Notes: generated from the letters alone by a model not told the origin. Positions 33,520 to 42,945 are shown, counted from the first letter of the stretch. The stretch is DNA of 64,000 bases from Pedobacter sp. ISL-64 (GCF_018613605.1 NZ_JAGGPU010000015.1:30701-94700), one strand, 5' to 3'. A program made the numbers and translations.

Positions 33520-35010
33520 ATGCTTAGAAAATTTATTTCGCAAAATGCATTTTTATATGCTTTGCTTATTGTGGTTGGATTTACAGTATCGTGTAAAAAA
33601 TCGAATAATAATCCTGATGGAGATGGTGCACCGCAAGGCACTCCAGGAACCCGGGCAGAGTTAACTAAGGATTCGATTTACCTGTATGCACAGCAAACGT
33701 ATTATTGGAATGTTGGGATGCCAAGTTATTCTACCTTTAATCCGAGACAGTATAATTCAAACAATGCGGTTTTAGCAGCTTTAAAAGCATTACCAAGTAC
33801 CGGAGGAAAAGATAAATATTCATTTATCGATGATGGTACTGTAGCTGGAGAATTAGGTGGCGTAGCTGGAGATTTTGGTTTCTCTGTATTTTTTGCCAGC
33901 GCGAATGATCTAAGGATTAAATATGTATATGCAACATCACCTGCTGGTGTTCAAGGCTTAAAAAGAGGTTATCAGATTACGAAAATTAATGGTAGCACAG
34001 ATATTAATACCACTGATGCAAGGATTGATTATATAGTGAATGCTATTTTTGGTACGAACCCAACGGTTTCAATGACGGTTTTAAAACCAGATGGGACTAG
34101 TCAGGATGTAACGATAACCAGAGCAAGTTATAATATCAATCCTGTACTTTTTACCAAAACTTATACTGTAGGAGCGAAAAAGGTAGGATATATTGTTTTT
34201 AATAGTTTTACCACCAATTCAACGGATTTTCTGGATGCAGCATTTAAAGATTTTTCGACAGATGCAATTACTGAACTTGTTGTCGATTTACGTTATAATG
34301 GAGGAGGTTCGGTTGCTACATCAGAAGCCTTTACTAATTTGATTGCACCAACCGCTCAAAATGGTAAAGTGATGTATACCACTTACTGGACACAGACGAT
34401 GCAGGATAATCAAGCCACTATTCTTCAAAACCAGAAGTTTTACGCTAAAGGTAATGATGGTGTAACACGGATGTACTCTTATTTTGATTATTCTTACAAA
34501 CCTACAGTTGCAGCGGGAAACCAGGAGGTTTTTGCTAAACGTGGTATATTAAATAGTCTAACCAGGGTTTACTTTATTGTAACAGGTAGTACAGCATCGG
34601 CAAGCGAGTTGTTAATTAACAACTTAAAACCTGTAATCGATGTTAAACTAATTGGCAAGAAAACTTATGGCAAACCAGTTGGTTTTTTCTCCATCCGTAT
34701 AGACAAAAACGACTTATATATTCCCCAGTTTGAAACCAAAAATCAATTAAATCAAGGTGGTTACTTTGATGGAATGGCAGTTGATAAAGATATTTTTGAT
34801 GACGTAACCAAAGATTTTGGAGATCCAACGGAAAAGCTGTTGGCACAGGCTTTATACTATTCAGCCAATGGAGGTTTCTCTTCTTTCTTTAAAGATAATG
34901 CCATTAGCAGTACCTCACCGCTATCTAAAACACAGGTTGAAGATCTTTCAGGCAAGATGGACCATGAATTTAAAGGTATGGTTGAAACTAGAAAGCTGAA
35001 ATTTAAGTAA
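33520..35010 (+). CDS. S41-family (C-terminal processing) peptidase lipoprotein
   Basis: 496 residues. Lipoprotein signal (ALLIVVGFTVSC), a linker, a PDZ-like domain (about 110-200, with AGVQGLKRGYQITKINGS) and the S41 catalytic domain with VVDLRYNGGGSVATSEAF, the nucleophile Ser in TGSTASASELL and the general-base Lys in LIGKKTYGKPVG. Anchored in the envelope, most likely facing the periplasm. Last gene of the three-gene unit and followed by a terminator. Confidence 0.9.
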   Translation: MLRKFISQNAFLYALLIVVGFTVSCKKSNNNPDGDGAPQGTPGTRAELTKDSIYLYAQQTYYWNVGMPSYSTFNPRQYNSNNAVLAALKALPSTGGKDKYSFIDDGTVAGELGGVAGDFGFSVFFASANDLRIKYVYATSPAGVQGLKRGYQITKINGSTDINTTDARIDYIVNAIFGTNPTVSMTVLKPDGTSQDVTITRASYNINPVLFTKTYTVGAKKVGYIVFNSFTTNSTDFLDAAFKDFSTDAITELVVDLRYNGGGSVATSEAFTNLIAPTAQNGKVMYTTYWTQTMQDNQATILQNQKFYAKGNDGVTRMYSYFDYSYKPTVAAGNQEVFAKRGILNSLTRVYFIVTGSTASASELLINNLKPVIDVKLIGKKTYGKPVGFFSIRIDKNDLYIPQFETKNQLNQGGYFDGMAVDKDIFDDVTKDFGDPTEKLLAQALYYSANGGFSSFFKDNAISSTSPLSKTQVEDLSGKMDHEFKGMVETRKLKFK

Positions 35011-35030
35011 TTAGCTGTAAATTGTACCAA

Positions 35031-35066
35031 AAAGGCCAGTTTTGTATTTCAAATCTGGCCTTTTTT
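35031..35066 (+). terminator. intrinsic terminator after S41 peptidase
   Basis: GGCCAG, 15-base loop, CTGGCC, then TTTTTT. Flanking A-run allows activity on both strands. Confidence 0.8.
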
Positions 35067-35156
35067 ATGCGATTATTGCATTATTTGAGAAAATATTGTT
35101 GTTTTTTTTATAAAAAATTGATAAGCTTGTTTAACATTAATCGTTAAAGAGATACC

Positions 35157-35423
35157 ATGCCAATAGAAATTGTAGAAAAGGAACATATCAGTTATTTAAA
35201 CATCATCAATGCAAAAGAAGATCATACTACTGAATTAAAAACAAAACTTGATGAAGCGCAAAGGCTAGGTAATGAGTTTAAATCAAAAGCCGTCATTACT
35301 TTTAATACTACCATTGGTCCAAAACGAGTTGATACTACAGTTTGGGCTGTTACAGAAAAATATATACAGCTAAAGAATAATATTCATATTCCGTTAAAAA
35401 GTTTAATCGATATTGATTTCTAA
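35157..35423 (+). CDS. hypothetical protein
   Basis: 88 residues, beta-rich, no signal peptide or membrane segment. The C-terminal stretch TTVWAVTEKYIQLKNNIHIP ending LKSLIDIDF is seen in small uncharacterised Bacteroidota proteins. No functional motif seen. 51 bases before dprA. Confidence 0.7.
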   Translation: MPIEIVEKEHISYLNIINAKEDHTTELKTKLDEAQRLGNEFKSKAVITFNTTIGPKRVDTTVWAVTEKYIQLKNNIHIPLKSLIDIDF

Positions 35424-35474
35424 GCTTGCTTTAAGGAAATAAATCATCCCGCATTTATTTAACCTTATCAGATC

Positions 35475-36569
35475 ATGAGCATGCTCCATAAAATTGCCTT
35501 AACTTTTATTAAATCGATAGGCCCGGTAACGGCCAAAAATCTTCTTGCCTATTGTGGAAGCGCCGAAAATGTGTTTTCTGCAAACAAAAAGCAGCTTTTG
35601 CAGATTCCGGGTATTGGAGAGAAAACAATTGAAGCCATTCGTAGTACCGATGCTTTGGTAAGGGCCAGGCAAGAATTAGATTTTATTGAAAAACATGGAA
35701 TAGAAGTATTGTTTTTCTCTGATGAAAAATACCCTAAAAGGTTAAAGAATTGCATCGATTCGCCAATATTGCTTTATGCCAAAGGCACAGTTGATTTTAA
35801 CCATCAGCGTATCATCAGTATCGTTGGAACCCGTAATGCAACAAGTTATGGAAAAAATCTCTGTAAAGAATTGTGCGAAGTTTTAGCGCCGTACAATGTT
35901 TTGATAGTGAGTGGCTTGGCTTATGGTATCGATATAACGGCCCATAAAGAATGCTTGGTAAATAATATTCCTACCGTTGGTGTGCTTGGTCATGGCTTAG
36001 ATCGATTGTATCCAAAAATTCATAAAACGATTGCTCAAAAAATGGTTTTGAATGGAAGCCTGCTCACCGAATTCCCGATCCTAACCAATCCAGATCGGCC
36101 TAATTTTCCACAAAGGAACCGGATTATTGCAGGGATTGCAGATGCTACCATTGTAGTTGAGGCATCAATAAAGGGAGGCGCCTTAATTACCGCAGAAATC
36201 GCAAATTCTTATAATAAAGATGTATATGCTTTTCCGGGTAGAACAAATGATGTTTTTTCGGAAGGATGTAATTTCCTGATTAAAACCAATAGGGCCGGAT
36301 TAATAAATAATGCTCATGATCTGATTTATTACTTGGGTTGGGATGATGAGGTGGGAGAAAAGAAAAAGGAGGCGCAAACCACGCTACACCTTAGCCTTAC
36401 GCCTAACGAACAGCGGGTTGTTGATGCATTACAAAACGGCCAACTTTCTATAGATGAGCTTTGCATTCAATTGAATATTCAGCAAAGTAAACTGGCAATC
36501 GTAATCCTTACATTAGAAATGCAGGGGATTATTGTTTCGTTACCTGGAAAGATATATAAACTCTTATAA
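35475..36569 (+). CDS. dprA: DNA-processing protein DprA
   Basis: 364-residue single-strand-DNA-binding RecA loader of natural transformation. Helix-hairpin-helix-like N-terminus (LLQIPGIGEKTIEAI), Rossmann-like core with IVGTRNATSYG, VSGLAYGIDITAHKECL, TVGVLGHGLDRLYPKIH, FPQRNRIIAGIA and EASIKGGALITAE, and the C-terminal winged-helix domain common in the family (about 305-364). Full length. Confidence 0.95.
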   Translation: MSMLHKIALTFIKSIGPVTAKNLLAYCGSAENVFSANKKQLLQIPGIGEKTIEAIRSTDALVRARQELDFIEKHGIEVLFFSDEKYPKRLKNCIDSPILLYAKGTVDFNHQRIISIVGTRNATSYGKNLCKELCEVLAPYNVLIVSGLAYGIDITAHKECLVNNIPTVGVLGHGLDRLYPKIHKTIAQKMVLNGSLLTEFPILTNPDRPNFPQRNRIIAGIADATIVVEASIKGGALITAEIANSYNKDVYAFPGRTNDVFSEGCNFLIKTNRAGLINNAHDLIYYLGWDDEVGEKKKEAQTTLHLSLTPNEQRVVDALQNGQLSIDELCIQLNIQQSKLAIVILTLEMQGIIVSLPGKIYKLL

Positions 36570-36714
36570 GGAAAGTGAAATTGCATTTTGCCCAATAATC
36601 AATCTATAATGCCTATCATAATTATAGATTATGGAATTAAATTCTTTTAATTTATTATTTTCGGAATTATGTTTCAAATAAAATATAGTTTATAAAATAC
36701 TTAATGCCATTGCT

Positions 36715-36722
36715 TAATTTTG
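36715..36722 (+). promoter_or_regulatory. -7 promoter element, TAATTTTG
   Basis: Exact TAnnTTTG match ending 4 bases before the ATG at 36727, as in the other near-leaderless promoters in this window. Confidence 0.5.
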
Positions 36723-36726
36723 CAAT

Positions 36727-38088
36727 ATGTGGTACAATAATATTTTAGAAACCATTGGCAACACGCCATTGGTAAAATTAAATACGATAACAAAAGGGGT
36801 TCCGGGAACAATTCTGGCGAAAATAGAGACTACTAATCCAGGCAACTCAATTAAAGACCGTATGGCGGTTAAAATGATTGAAGATGCCGAGAAAAGTGGT
36901 AAATTAAAACCAGGTGGAACAATTATAGAAGGGACATCCGGAAATACAGGTATGGGCCTGGCTATGGCAGCCATTATTAAAGGTTATAAATGTATTTTTA
37001 CCACTACTGATAAACAATCGAAAGAAAAAGTTGATGCTTTACGTGCCTTTGGCGCTGAAGTAATCGTTTGTCCTACAAATGTTGAGCCTGAAGATCCCCG
37101 TTCTTATTATTCTGTTTCTTCGCGTTTAGAACGCGAGGTTCCAAATTCATGGAAACCTAATCAGTATGATAACTTAGCCAACTCACAGGCTCATTATGAG
37201 CAAACTGGTCCTGAGATATGGGAGCAGACGGAAGGTAAAATTACCCATTTGGTAGTTGGCGTGGGTACTGGTGGAACCATTTCTGGAACAGGAAAATATT
37301 TGAAAGAAAAGAATCCAAATATTAAAGTCTGGGGAATCGATACATATGGCTCAGTTTTCAAGAAATATAAAGAAACAGGGATATTTGATAAGGATGAAAT
37401 TTATCCTTACATCACAGAAGGTATCGGCGAAGATTTCCTTCCGGCAAACGTAAATTTCGATGTAATCGATCTATTTGAAAAGGTTACAGATAAAGACGCT
37501 GCTTTAATGACACGCGATATTGCGCGTAAAGAAGGTATTTTTGTTGGGAACTCTGCTGGTGCTGCCATTGGCGGATTAATACAGCTAAAAGATAAGCTTA
37601 AGCCTGAAGATGTTGTTGTCGTTATCTTTCACGATCACGGCAGCCGTTACATGGGCAAAATGTATAATGAAGATTGGTTACGCGAACGCGGATTTTTACA
37701 GGACGAAAAATTAACCGCTAAATCTATTCTGGCTAAAAAAGAAAACACAGAGATTGTAACACTTGATTCGCAAAAATCGGTGCTTGAGGCCATCAATACC
37801 ATTAAATCGATGAATATCTCTCAAATTCCTGTAACGCAACAAGGAATGATTGTAGGTAAAATTGCAGAGAGTGATATTTTAAGTGCATTACTTGAAAATC
37901 CAGGTTTAAAATCTGCGCCGATTTCAGAAATTATGACGGCTACTTTCCCTTTTGTTGATTTAAACACCTCAATTGATAAAATTTCTTCATTGATCAATAA
38001 AGAAAACTCAGCCGTTTTAGTGGAAGATGAATCAGGTAAGATCGAAATTATCACACAATACGATATAATTAACGCAATATCGGGATAA
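36727..38088 (+). CDS. cystathionine beta-synthase
   Basis: 453 residues: a fold-type II PLP domain (1-325) with NTPLVKLN, PLP-lysine motif GNSIKDRMAVKMI, EGTSGNTGMGLA and the phosphate-binding GVGTGGTISGTGKYL, followed by two CBS domains (about 340-450: SVLEAINTIKSMNISQIPV; SKISSLINKENSAVLV-type). This layout is that of cystathionine beta-synthase (serine + homocysteine) rather than plain cysteine synthase, which lacks CBS domains. No other sulfur-metabolism gene is beside it. Confidence 0.9.
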   Translation: MWYNNILETIGNTPLVKLNTITKGVPGTILAKIETTNPGNSIKDRMAVKMIEDAEKSGKLKPGGTIIEGTSGNTGMGLAMAAIIKGYKCIFTTTDKQSKEKVDALRAFGAEVIVCPTNVEPEDPRSYYSVSSRLEREVPNSWKPNQYDNLANSQAHYEQTGPEIWEQTEGKITHLVVGVGTGGTISGTGKYLKEKNPNIKVWGIDTYGSVFKKYKETGIFDKDEIYPYITEGIGEDFLPANVNFDVIDLFEKVTDKDAALMTRDIARKEGIFVGNSAGAAIGGLIQLKDKLKPEDVVVVIFHDHGSRYMGKMYNEDWLRERGFLQDEKLTAKSILAKKENTEIVTLDSQKSVLEAINTIKSMNISQIPVTQQGMIVGKIAESDILSALLENPGLKSAPISEIMTATFPFVDLNTSIDKISSLINKENSAVLVEDESGKIEIITQYDIINAISG

Positions 38089-38130
38089 GGATGTAAAATG
38101 GGGAATGTGAGATGGAGTAACTCGAGCCAT

Positions 38131-38158
38131 CGTCTTCCTGAACTTGTTTCAGGATCTT
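38131..38158 (+). repeat. half unit of REP-like repeat
   Basis: CGTCTTCCTGAACTTGTTTC followed by AGGATCTT: one arm of the repeat found at 21927-22005 without its partner, just upstream of the terminator of the PLP enzyme. Confidence 0.55.
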
Positions 38159-38178
38159 AAAAGGAATAAAATTTTACT

Positions 38179-38209
38179 AAAGGCCGTAAGTTATTAACTT
38201 GCGGCCTTT
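38179..38209 (+). terminator. intrinsic terminator after cystathionine beta-synthase
   Basis: AAAGGCCGTAAGTT and AACTTGCGGCCTTT form a 14-bp stem with one U-G pair and a 3-base loop. It argues against the TTG start of the next gene at 38199. Confidence 0.75.
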
Positions 38210-38222
38210 CTTATTAAAAAAT

Positions 38223-38822
38223 ATGGCAACGCTCAAAGAAATCTTATCGGCTAAAACTGATACTCAATTAAAATATTACTTAGATCATGTGGATAAACAT
38301 ACTTCGGAAGGGGTTAGAACTGCATTGGCTGAATTAAAATACAGAAACGTTGATTTACCTGATGGGATTGATGAACAAATTGAAGAAAAAATCAGACTAA
38401 AAGAAAATGTACAGTATGATAGTCTAAAAGGTTGGAACAAAAATGTAATTAAAGATATTGATGCTCCTGAATTCTATTCTCAAACAGCAATTTACGTATT
38501 TTCAATTCTTTTCTCTGTATTTTTCGGTGCTGTAATGATGGCCATTAACCTGAAAAATGCTGGGAAAAGATGGGGCACACCAATTTTGTTCGGATTGTTA
38601 TTTACGTTTGGTCAAATTAATTTGGCTCAATTCATTCCAAATCCATCAATGGGAGTTTCTTTAATTATTAATGCAGTAGGAGTTACAATAATGTATCAGA
38701 TATTTTGGAATAAAAGCATAGGGAAGGATACTAAATACAGAGCCAAGCCAATCTGGATCCCCTTAATTATTGGCATTATAATAACAATACCCTTGATTTA
38801 TTTTGCCATTCAGGGTTTATAA
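38223..38822 (+). CDS. membrane protein, unknown
   Basis: 199 residues. N-terminal soluble part (about 1-85) begins MATLKEILSAKTDTQLKYYL; four hydrophobic helices follow (about 91-108, 118-135, 142-160, 175-195). The ATG at 38223 is chosen since the TTG at 38199 lies inside a terminator hairpin. No family recognised. Flanked by terminators on both sides, so monocistronic. Confidence 0.7.
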   Translation: MATLKEILSAKTDTQLKYYLDHVDKHTSEGVRTALAELKYRNVDLPDGIDEQIEEKIRLKENVQYDSLKGWNKNVIKDIDAPEFYSQTAIYVFSILFSVFFGAVMMAINLKNAGKRWGTPILFGLLFTFGQINLAQFIPNPSMGVSLIINAVGVTIMYQIFWNKSIGKDTKYRAKPIWIPLIIGIIITIPLIYFAIQGL

Positions 38823-38824
38823 TA

Positions 38825-38860
38825 AAAACGTCCTGGTAATTATTACCCGGACGTTTTCTT
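38825..38860 (+). terminator. terminator hairpin between convergent genes
   Basis: AAAACGTCCTGGTAAT and ATTACCCGGACGTTTT form a 16-bp stem with one mismatch, flanked by A- and T-rich tails. Confidence 0.75.
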
Positions 38861-38901
38861 TATGTTATTTTCGCTTTGGGTTTTACCTTAAACCCTATAC
38901 C

Positions 38902-40227
38902 TTAATGACTCGGTGCATCAGCATTTACACGTTTAATCTGCGCACCTAAGGCACGTAAACGAGTGTCGATATCCTGATAGCCACGTTCAATCTGTTCGAT
39001 GTTGTAAATGGTCGATTTGCCTTCAGCAGATAAAGCTGCAATTAACAATGAAACTCCAGCTCTAATGTCAGGAGAAGTCATGCTGATTCCACGAAGTTTA
39101 TATTTTTTATCAATACCATTAACGGTTGCGCGGTGTGGGTCGCATAAGATGATTTGAGCACCCATATCGATCAATTTATCCACGAAGAATAAACGGCTTT
39201 CGAACATTTTCTGGTGGATTAAAACGTTTCCTTTTGCCTGTGTAGCCACAACCAGCACAATGCTCAATAAATCAGGTGTAAAACCTGGCCAAGGAGAATC
39301 TGCAATGGTTAAAATCGAACCATCGATAAAAGTATCGATTTCGTAATGTTTTTGAGAAGGGACATAAATATCATCGCCACGGCGTTCTAATTTAATGCCC
39401 AGTTTTTTGAAAACCTCTGGTATTACACCCAGTTCATCATAACAAACATCTTTAATGGTAATTTCTGACTCTGTCATTGCAGCCATACCAATAAAAGAGC
39501 CAATTTCGATCATATCCGGCAACATTCTGTGCTCAGTTCCGCCTAAAACGCTAACGCCTTCAATGGTTAACAAGTTAGAGCCAATGCCCGATATTTTTGC
39601 ACCCATGCGGTTAAGCATTTTGCAGAGTTGCTGTAAATACGGTTCGCAGGCAGCATTGTATATAGTTGTAGTGCCTTTTGCTAAAACGGCCGCCATTACA
39701 ATATTTGCCGTTCCGGTTACCGATGCTTCGTCTAATAAAATATATGCACCCTTTAAATTGGTTGCATCTACGTTAAAGAAAGCTTTTTTGCTGTCGTAAA
39801 CGAATTTTGCACCTAATTTTTCGAAACCTATAAAGTGTGTGTCCAGTCTTCTACGACCGATTTTATCACCACCTGGTTTTGGGATTGCTGCTTTACCAAA
39901 ACGTGCCAACAATGGCCCAACAATCATAATCGAACCACGTAAACCACCGCCTTTAGCTTTAAAAGTATCAGATTCAAAGAAATTCAAATCAATATTTTTA
40001 GCTTCAAAGGTATAGGTGTCTTTATTGATGCGCTCAACGGTAACGCCTAAATCGCCAAGTAACTCAATCAGCTTGTTAACATCCTTAATGTCGGGAATAT
40101 TACTGATGGTTACTTTCTTTTCAGTAAGCAATACAGCCGATAAAATCTGTAAAGCCTCGTTTTTGGCTCCCTGAGGGGTAATTTCGCCTTTTAATTTAAT
40201 TCCGCCTGTTATTTCAAATGCGTTCAT
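38902..40227 (-). CDS. murA: UDP-GlcNAc 1-carboxyvinyltransferase MurA
   Basis: 441-residue enolpyruvyl transferase of the first committed peptidoglycan step (UDP-GlcNAc + PEP). Inside-out alpha/beta barrel marks: GGIKLKGEITPQGAKNEALQ at the start with the conserved Lys22 position, RGSIMIVGPLLARFG, and LPDMIEIGSFIGMAA. The active-site loop reads PKPGGDKIGRRRLDTH, with Asp121 in place of the Cys (E. coli Cys115) that fosfomycin alkylates. Enzymes with Asp there are active but fosfomycin-insensitive. Downstream of the DUF4290 gene, the usual arrangement in Bacteroidota. Confidence 0.96.
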   Translation of the reverse strand: MNAFEITGGIKLKGEITPQGAKNEALQILSAVLLTEKKVTISNIPDIKDVNKLIELLGDLGVTVERINKDTYTFEAKNIDLNFFESDTFKAKGGGLRGSIMIVGPLLARFGKAAIPKPGGDKIGRRRLDTHFIGFEKLGAKFVYDSKKAFFNVDATNLKGAYILLDEASVTGTANIVMAAVLAKGTTTIYNAACEPYLQQLCKMLNRMGAKISGIGSNLLTIEGVSVLGGTEHRMLPDMIEIGSFIGMAAMTESEITIKDVCYDELGVIPEVFKKLGIKLERRGDDIYVPSQKHYEIDTFIDGSILTIADSPWPGFTPDLLSIVLVVATQAKGNVLIHQKMFESRLFFVDKLIDMGAQIILCDPHRATVNGIDKKYKLRGISMTSPDIRAGVSLLIAALSAEGKSTIYNIEQIERGYQDIDTRLRALGAQIKRVNADAPSH

Positions 40228-40261
40228 ATTTTTTGTATTTAGTATCAGGTATCAAGTAATA

Positions 40262-40312
40262 GTGTCGGCCTTTAACCTTCCACCTTATGCCTTTTACCCT
40301 TCACCTTTAATA
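40262..40312. repeat. degenerate CCTTTAACC-type repeat
   Basis: Tandem CCTTTAACCTTCCACCTTA / CCTTTTACCCTTCACCTTTA units filling the gap between murA and DUF4290 and running into the end of the DUF4290 frame. Same theme as the telomere-like repeats elsewhere. Confidence 0.55.
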
Positions 40313-40999
40313 TTTAGGTTTATTGTTGTTGTTGCGTTGACGGTTATTATTATTGTTGTTATTTTGACGGTTTTTTCCGTTGTTGTTATTATTGTTGCTT
40401 CTGCCCCGGTTATTGTTGTTGTTATTACTTTGGCGAGGGTTTTGCGCTCTAAATTCTACCTTGGCCAGGTTAACACCTTCATCAAGTGATAACAATCCGC
40501 CAGAAAGGTACTTTAAGTCCTTAATAATGGTATCATCACTCACATTATCTTTATTCCAGGTAACATAAGCCATTTTCATAAAATTTGCGATGCTTTGAAC
40601 CATTGCCTTTTTAATTTCGGCATTTTCTTCGCGCATGGCTTTTTCAATTAAATTCTCAACCGTTTTACCATAGTGTTTGTAGGTAATTCTTTGTTGAGGA
40701 TAGGCCAGGGGCTCTGGTTTAATGTAAGCATTCTCAATTAATGGTTTAGGATAAGGACTGTCTACATCAATCTGGTAGCCAGAAATAATGTGCAGGTGAT
40801 CCCAAAGTTTATGCTTAAAATCGGCAACATCACGTAAATGTGGTTGCAAAAAACCCATCAGGTCGATAACCGCCTGGGCATATTTATTACGTTCTTCAAT
40901 GGTGGGTAATTCGCAGATATACTTCACCATATTTTGTACGTTACGGCCATATTCCGATAAAATTAAATGGCTACGCGTAGTATTATAGTCAAAACTCAT
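40307..40999 (-). CDS. DUF4290 domain protein with Asn-rich tail
   Basis: 230 residues. DUF4290 core (about 1-185, beginning MSFDYNTTRSHLILSEYGRN) and a low-complexity tail of Asn, Arg, Lys and Gln (about 190-230) that looks disordered and nucleic-acid-like. The family is typical of Bacteroidota and sits upstream of murA; function unknown. An upstream -7 element (41122-41115) suggests it heads the DUF4290-murA unit. Confidence 0.85.
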   Translation of the reverse strand: MSFDYNTTRSHLILSEYGRNVQNMVKYICELPTIEERNKYAQAVIDLMGFLQPHLRDVADFKHKLWDHLHIISGYQIDVDSPYPKPLIENAYIKPEPLAYPQQRITYKHYGKTVENLIEKAMREENAEIKKAMVQSIANFMKMAYVTWNKDNVSDDTIIKDLKYLSGGLLSLDEGVNLAKVEFRAQNPRQSNNNNNNRGRSNNNNNNGKNRQNNNNNNNRQRNNNNKPKY

Positions 41000-41114
41000 G
41001 TTCAGATAAATTAATGGATAAATTTTCTGGCGATACGAATTATGAAATAACCAGAGGAGTTTAGGTTATGAATTCACCGAAATGTCTATTGCCAGATTTT
41101 CGTTTTTATATATT

Positions 41115-41122
41115 CAAAGGTA
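41115..41122 (-). promoter_or_regulatory. -7 promoter element before DUF4290-murA
   Basis: TACCTTTG on the minus strand matches TAnnTTTG; the leader to the DUF4290 start would be about 110 bases. Confidence 0.4.
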
Positions 41123-41207
41123 ATAAAATTATTTGATTTGTGATATTCATACCTGATTTGAGATATTTTAAATTGATGCGATATTTTTTTAGAAATATTC
41201 GTTCAGT

Positions 41208-41385
41208 AGTTCTTGGCGTCTTCAGGCCCGTCATTCGCTATAACCCCGATGAAGGATCGGGGGCTGCCGCTACTACCGGGTTTATTTTACGACAGATTGT
41301 GCTTGTCGGGAAAAACCTTTCCAGCGCCAATGGGCTAAAGCCGTTTTAAGTATTTATACAGTTGGCTGAAGCCAATTAATGAATT
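41208..41385. repeat. intergenic repeat block
   Basis: Includes ACCCCGATGAAGGATCGGGG, a hairpin whose CCGATGAAGGATCGG core recurs at 57764-57788, then ATGGGCTAAAGCCGTTTTAA and TTGGCTGAAGCCAATTAAT, each a small imperfect hairpin. Together with the DUF4290 leader it fills the 424-base gap. Confidence 0.5.
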
Positions 41386-41423
41386 TAATCCTTAATGTTC
41401 TTAATCCCTTAATGGTAAAAGCC

Positions 41424-41921
41424 TTAAACTTCATCACTATTCTTCGGGTAATCAAAAAACACCAATTCTCCTGTTCCTTTGCTTACCATTTGCCATGAAT
41501 CAAAAGGAAAAGAAATTAACACCATGCCCGCAGTTGGAATGTTGTAAATATCGGCATCGCATAACTCGTTCGCAAAATCTGTAAAACCGGGGTTATGACC
41601 AAACATCACTACATGGTCTGCGCCATTATTTAATCCGTTAACCACTTTAAGCAGGGCGCTGGTATTGGCTTCGTAAATAGATTCTTCAAATTGGATATGG
41701 TCTATATTGTAGGCTTCTGCAAAGTATTTAGCAGTAGATTTGGCTCTTTTCGCCGGACTACTTACAATCAGATCTAATTTGAAGCCTTTATTAATCAATC
41801 TTTCAGCCATTTCTGGCGCATTTTCTTTGCCACGTTTGTTTAGCGGTCGGTCGAAATCTTTTAAATCTAAATTTCCCCAATCCGATTTACCGTGACGAAC
41901 CAAAAGTAATTGCTTAGCCAT
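41424..41921 (-). CDS. SixA-like histidine phosphatase
   Basis: 165 residues of the histidine-phosphatase superfamily: LVRHGKSDWGNLDLKDFDRP with catalytic RHG, LIVSSPAKRAKSTAKYF, and VVMFGHNPGFTDFAN with the second catalytic His. The SixA subgroup removes phosphate from phosphohistidine proteins; small-molecule substrates are possible as well. Its start overlaps the end of the glycosyltransferase gene by 8 bases. Confidence 0.88.
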   Translation of the reverse strand: MAKQLLLVRHGKSDWGNLDLKDFDRPLNKRGKENAPEMAERLINKGFKLDLIVSSPAKRAKSTAKYFAEAYNIDHIQFEESIYEANTSALLKVVNGLNNGADHVVMFGHNPGFTDFANELCDADIYNIPTAGMVLISFPFDSWQMVSKGTGELVFFDYPKNSDEV

Positions 41922-42945
41922 TTAATTTCTCTTTAATTTTATCTACAATTGTTTCAGGCTTAATTAAGTCTATACAGTTTTCAACACCGCAAAGGCAGGG
42001 TTTGTTTCCATAAATAGAATTTGGCCTGCTAGGATGATCAATCTGGATACAGTCGCTTTCCAATTGCCCGTAACCCAAAAAACCAGCATATGGATGTGTT
42101 GGTCCCCAAACTGAAATTACAGGTACACCAACAAGCGATGCCATATGCATACCGGATGAATCCATACTTAACATTAAATCCAAGTTTGAGATAATGGCAA
42201 GCTCTTCCGTTAGGTTAAAATTACCGATTAAATTATGGGCGTTTTTATAGGTTTTAGTCCAGTTTTCGGCGGCTACATGTTCTGTTTTACCACCACCAAA
42301 TATGAAAAGTTCATAACCCAATCTGCTTAATGTGGCAATTACGGCTTCCATTTTTTCTAAGGCATATATTTTATAAACATGTTGCGCAAAAGGTGAGATG
42401 CCTATTTTTTTTGTTGCTTTATTGGCGAATAAATCTTGTGCATTTGCTGGAATTTCCTGAGGGGATTTATTTATTTTATAACTGAGTTTAACCGCAAATC
42501 CCAATTCGCGGAAAACATCAGCATAGCGCTCTACAGTTCTTCTGAGCGGTTTAAAAACTTTGTTATTGTTACGTGTTAATCTCTTTTTCTCTGCTCTTCC
42601 TTTATCTATCCGCCTAATCTTTGTGCCCGTTAAACGGAAGAAAGTAGAAATTGCCCTGCTCCTCAGGTTATCGTGTAAATCGGCTATTGCATTTGGTTTA
42701 TAGCTACGGAGTTCCTGATAGAGTTTGTATAAACCATCAATTCCTTTATGGACAGTTTTAGGTTGGATAGGGTGGAAGATCAGGTTCGGAATGCGATCAA
42801 AAAATGGCTTAAATGCAGGTCTGCTCACCATGATGATTTCTGCAGATGGGTTTTGCTCTGAAAATTCGCGTAAAACAGAGGCTGCCATGGCCACATCGCC
42901 CATTGCCGAAAAGCGTAAAACAATAATTTTTTGGGTTGCGGCCAT
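41914..42945 (-). CDS. glycosyltransferase family 9 (heptosyltransferase-like)
   Basis: 343 residues. The start MAATQKIIVLRF (42945) is preferred because the longer frame begins inside a palindromic repeat. GT-B marks: KIIVLRFSAMGDVAMAASVL at the N-terminus and the donor-binding region LDLMLSMDSSGMHMASLVG followed by VWGPTHPYAGFLG. The family transfers ADP-heptose in LPS core synthesis; the acceptor here is not known. Coupled to the SixA-like gene. Confidence 0.88.
   Translation of the reverse strand: MAATQKIIVLRFSAMGDVAMAASVLREFSEQNPSAEIIMVSRPAFKPFFDRIPNLIFHPIQPKTVHKGIDGLYKLYQELRSYKPNAIADLHDNLRSRAISTFFRLTGTKIRRIDKGRAEKKRLTRNNNKVFKPLRRTVERYADVFRELGFAVKLSYKINKSPQEIPANAQDLFANKATKKIGISPFAQHVYKIYALEKMEAVIATLSRLGYELFIFGGGKTEHVAAENWTKTYKNAHNLIGNFNLTEELAIISNLDLMLSMDSSGMHMASLVGVPVISVWGPTHPYAGFLGYGQLESDCIQIDHPSRPNSIYGNKPCLCGVENCIDLIKPETIVDKIKEKLNG

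Noticed and set aside
36727..38088. Cysteine synthase (CysK) as the identity
   Set aside because: Two C-terminal CBS domains and the length of 453 residues fit cystathionine beta-synthase better.
38199..38222. TTG start for the membrane protein at 38223
   Set aside because: It would place translation initiation inside a terminator hairpin; ATG at 38223 is better.
39455..39799. 114-codon frame opposite murA
   Set aside because: Antisense shadow of murA, whose reading frame is unambiguous.
40380..40568. Leu-rich plus-strand frame opposite the DUF4290 tail
   Set aside because: Produced by the complement of the Asn-rich low-complexity tail.
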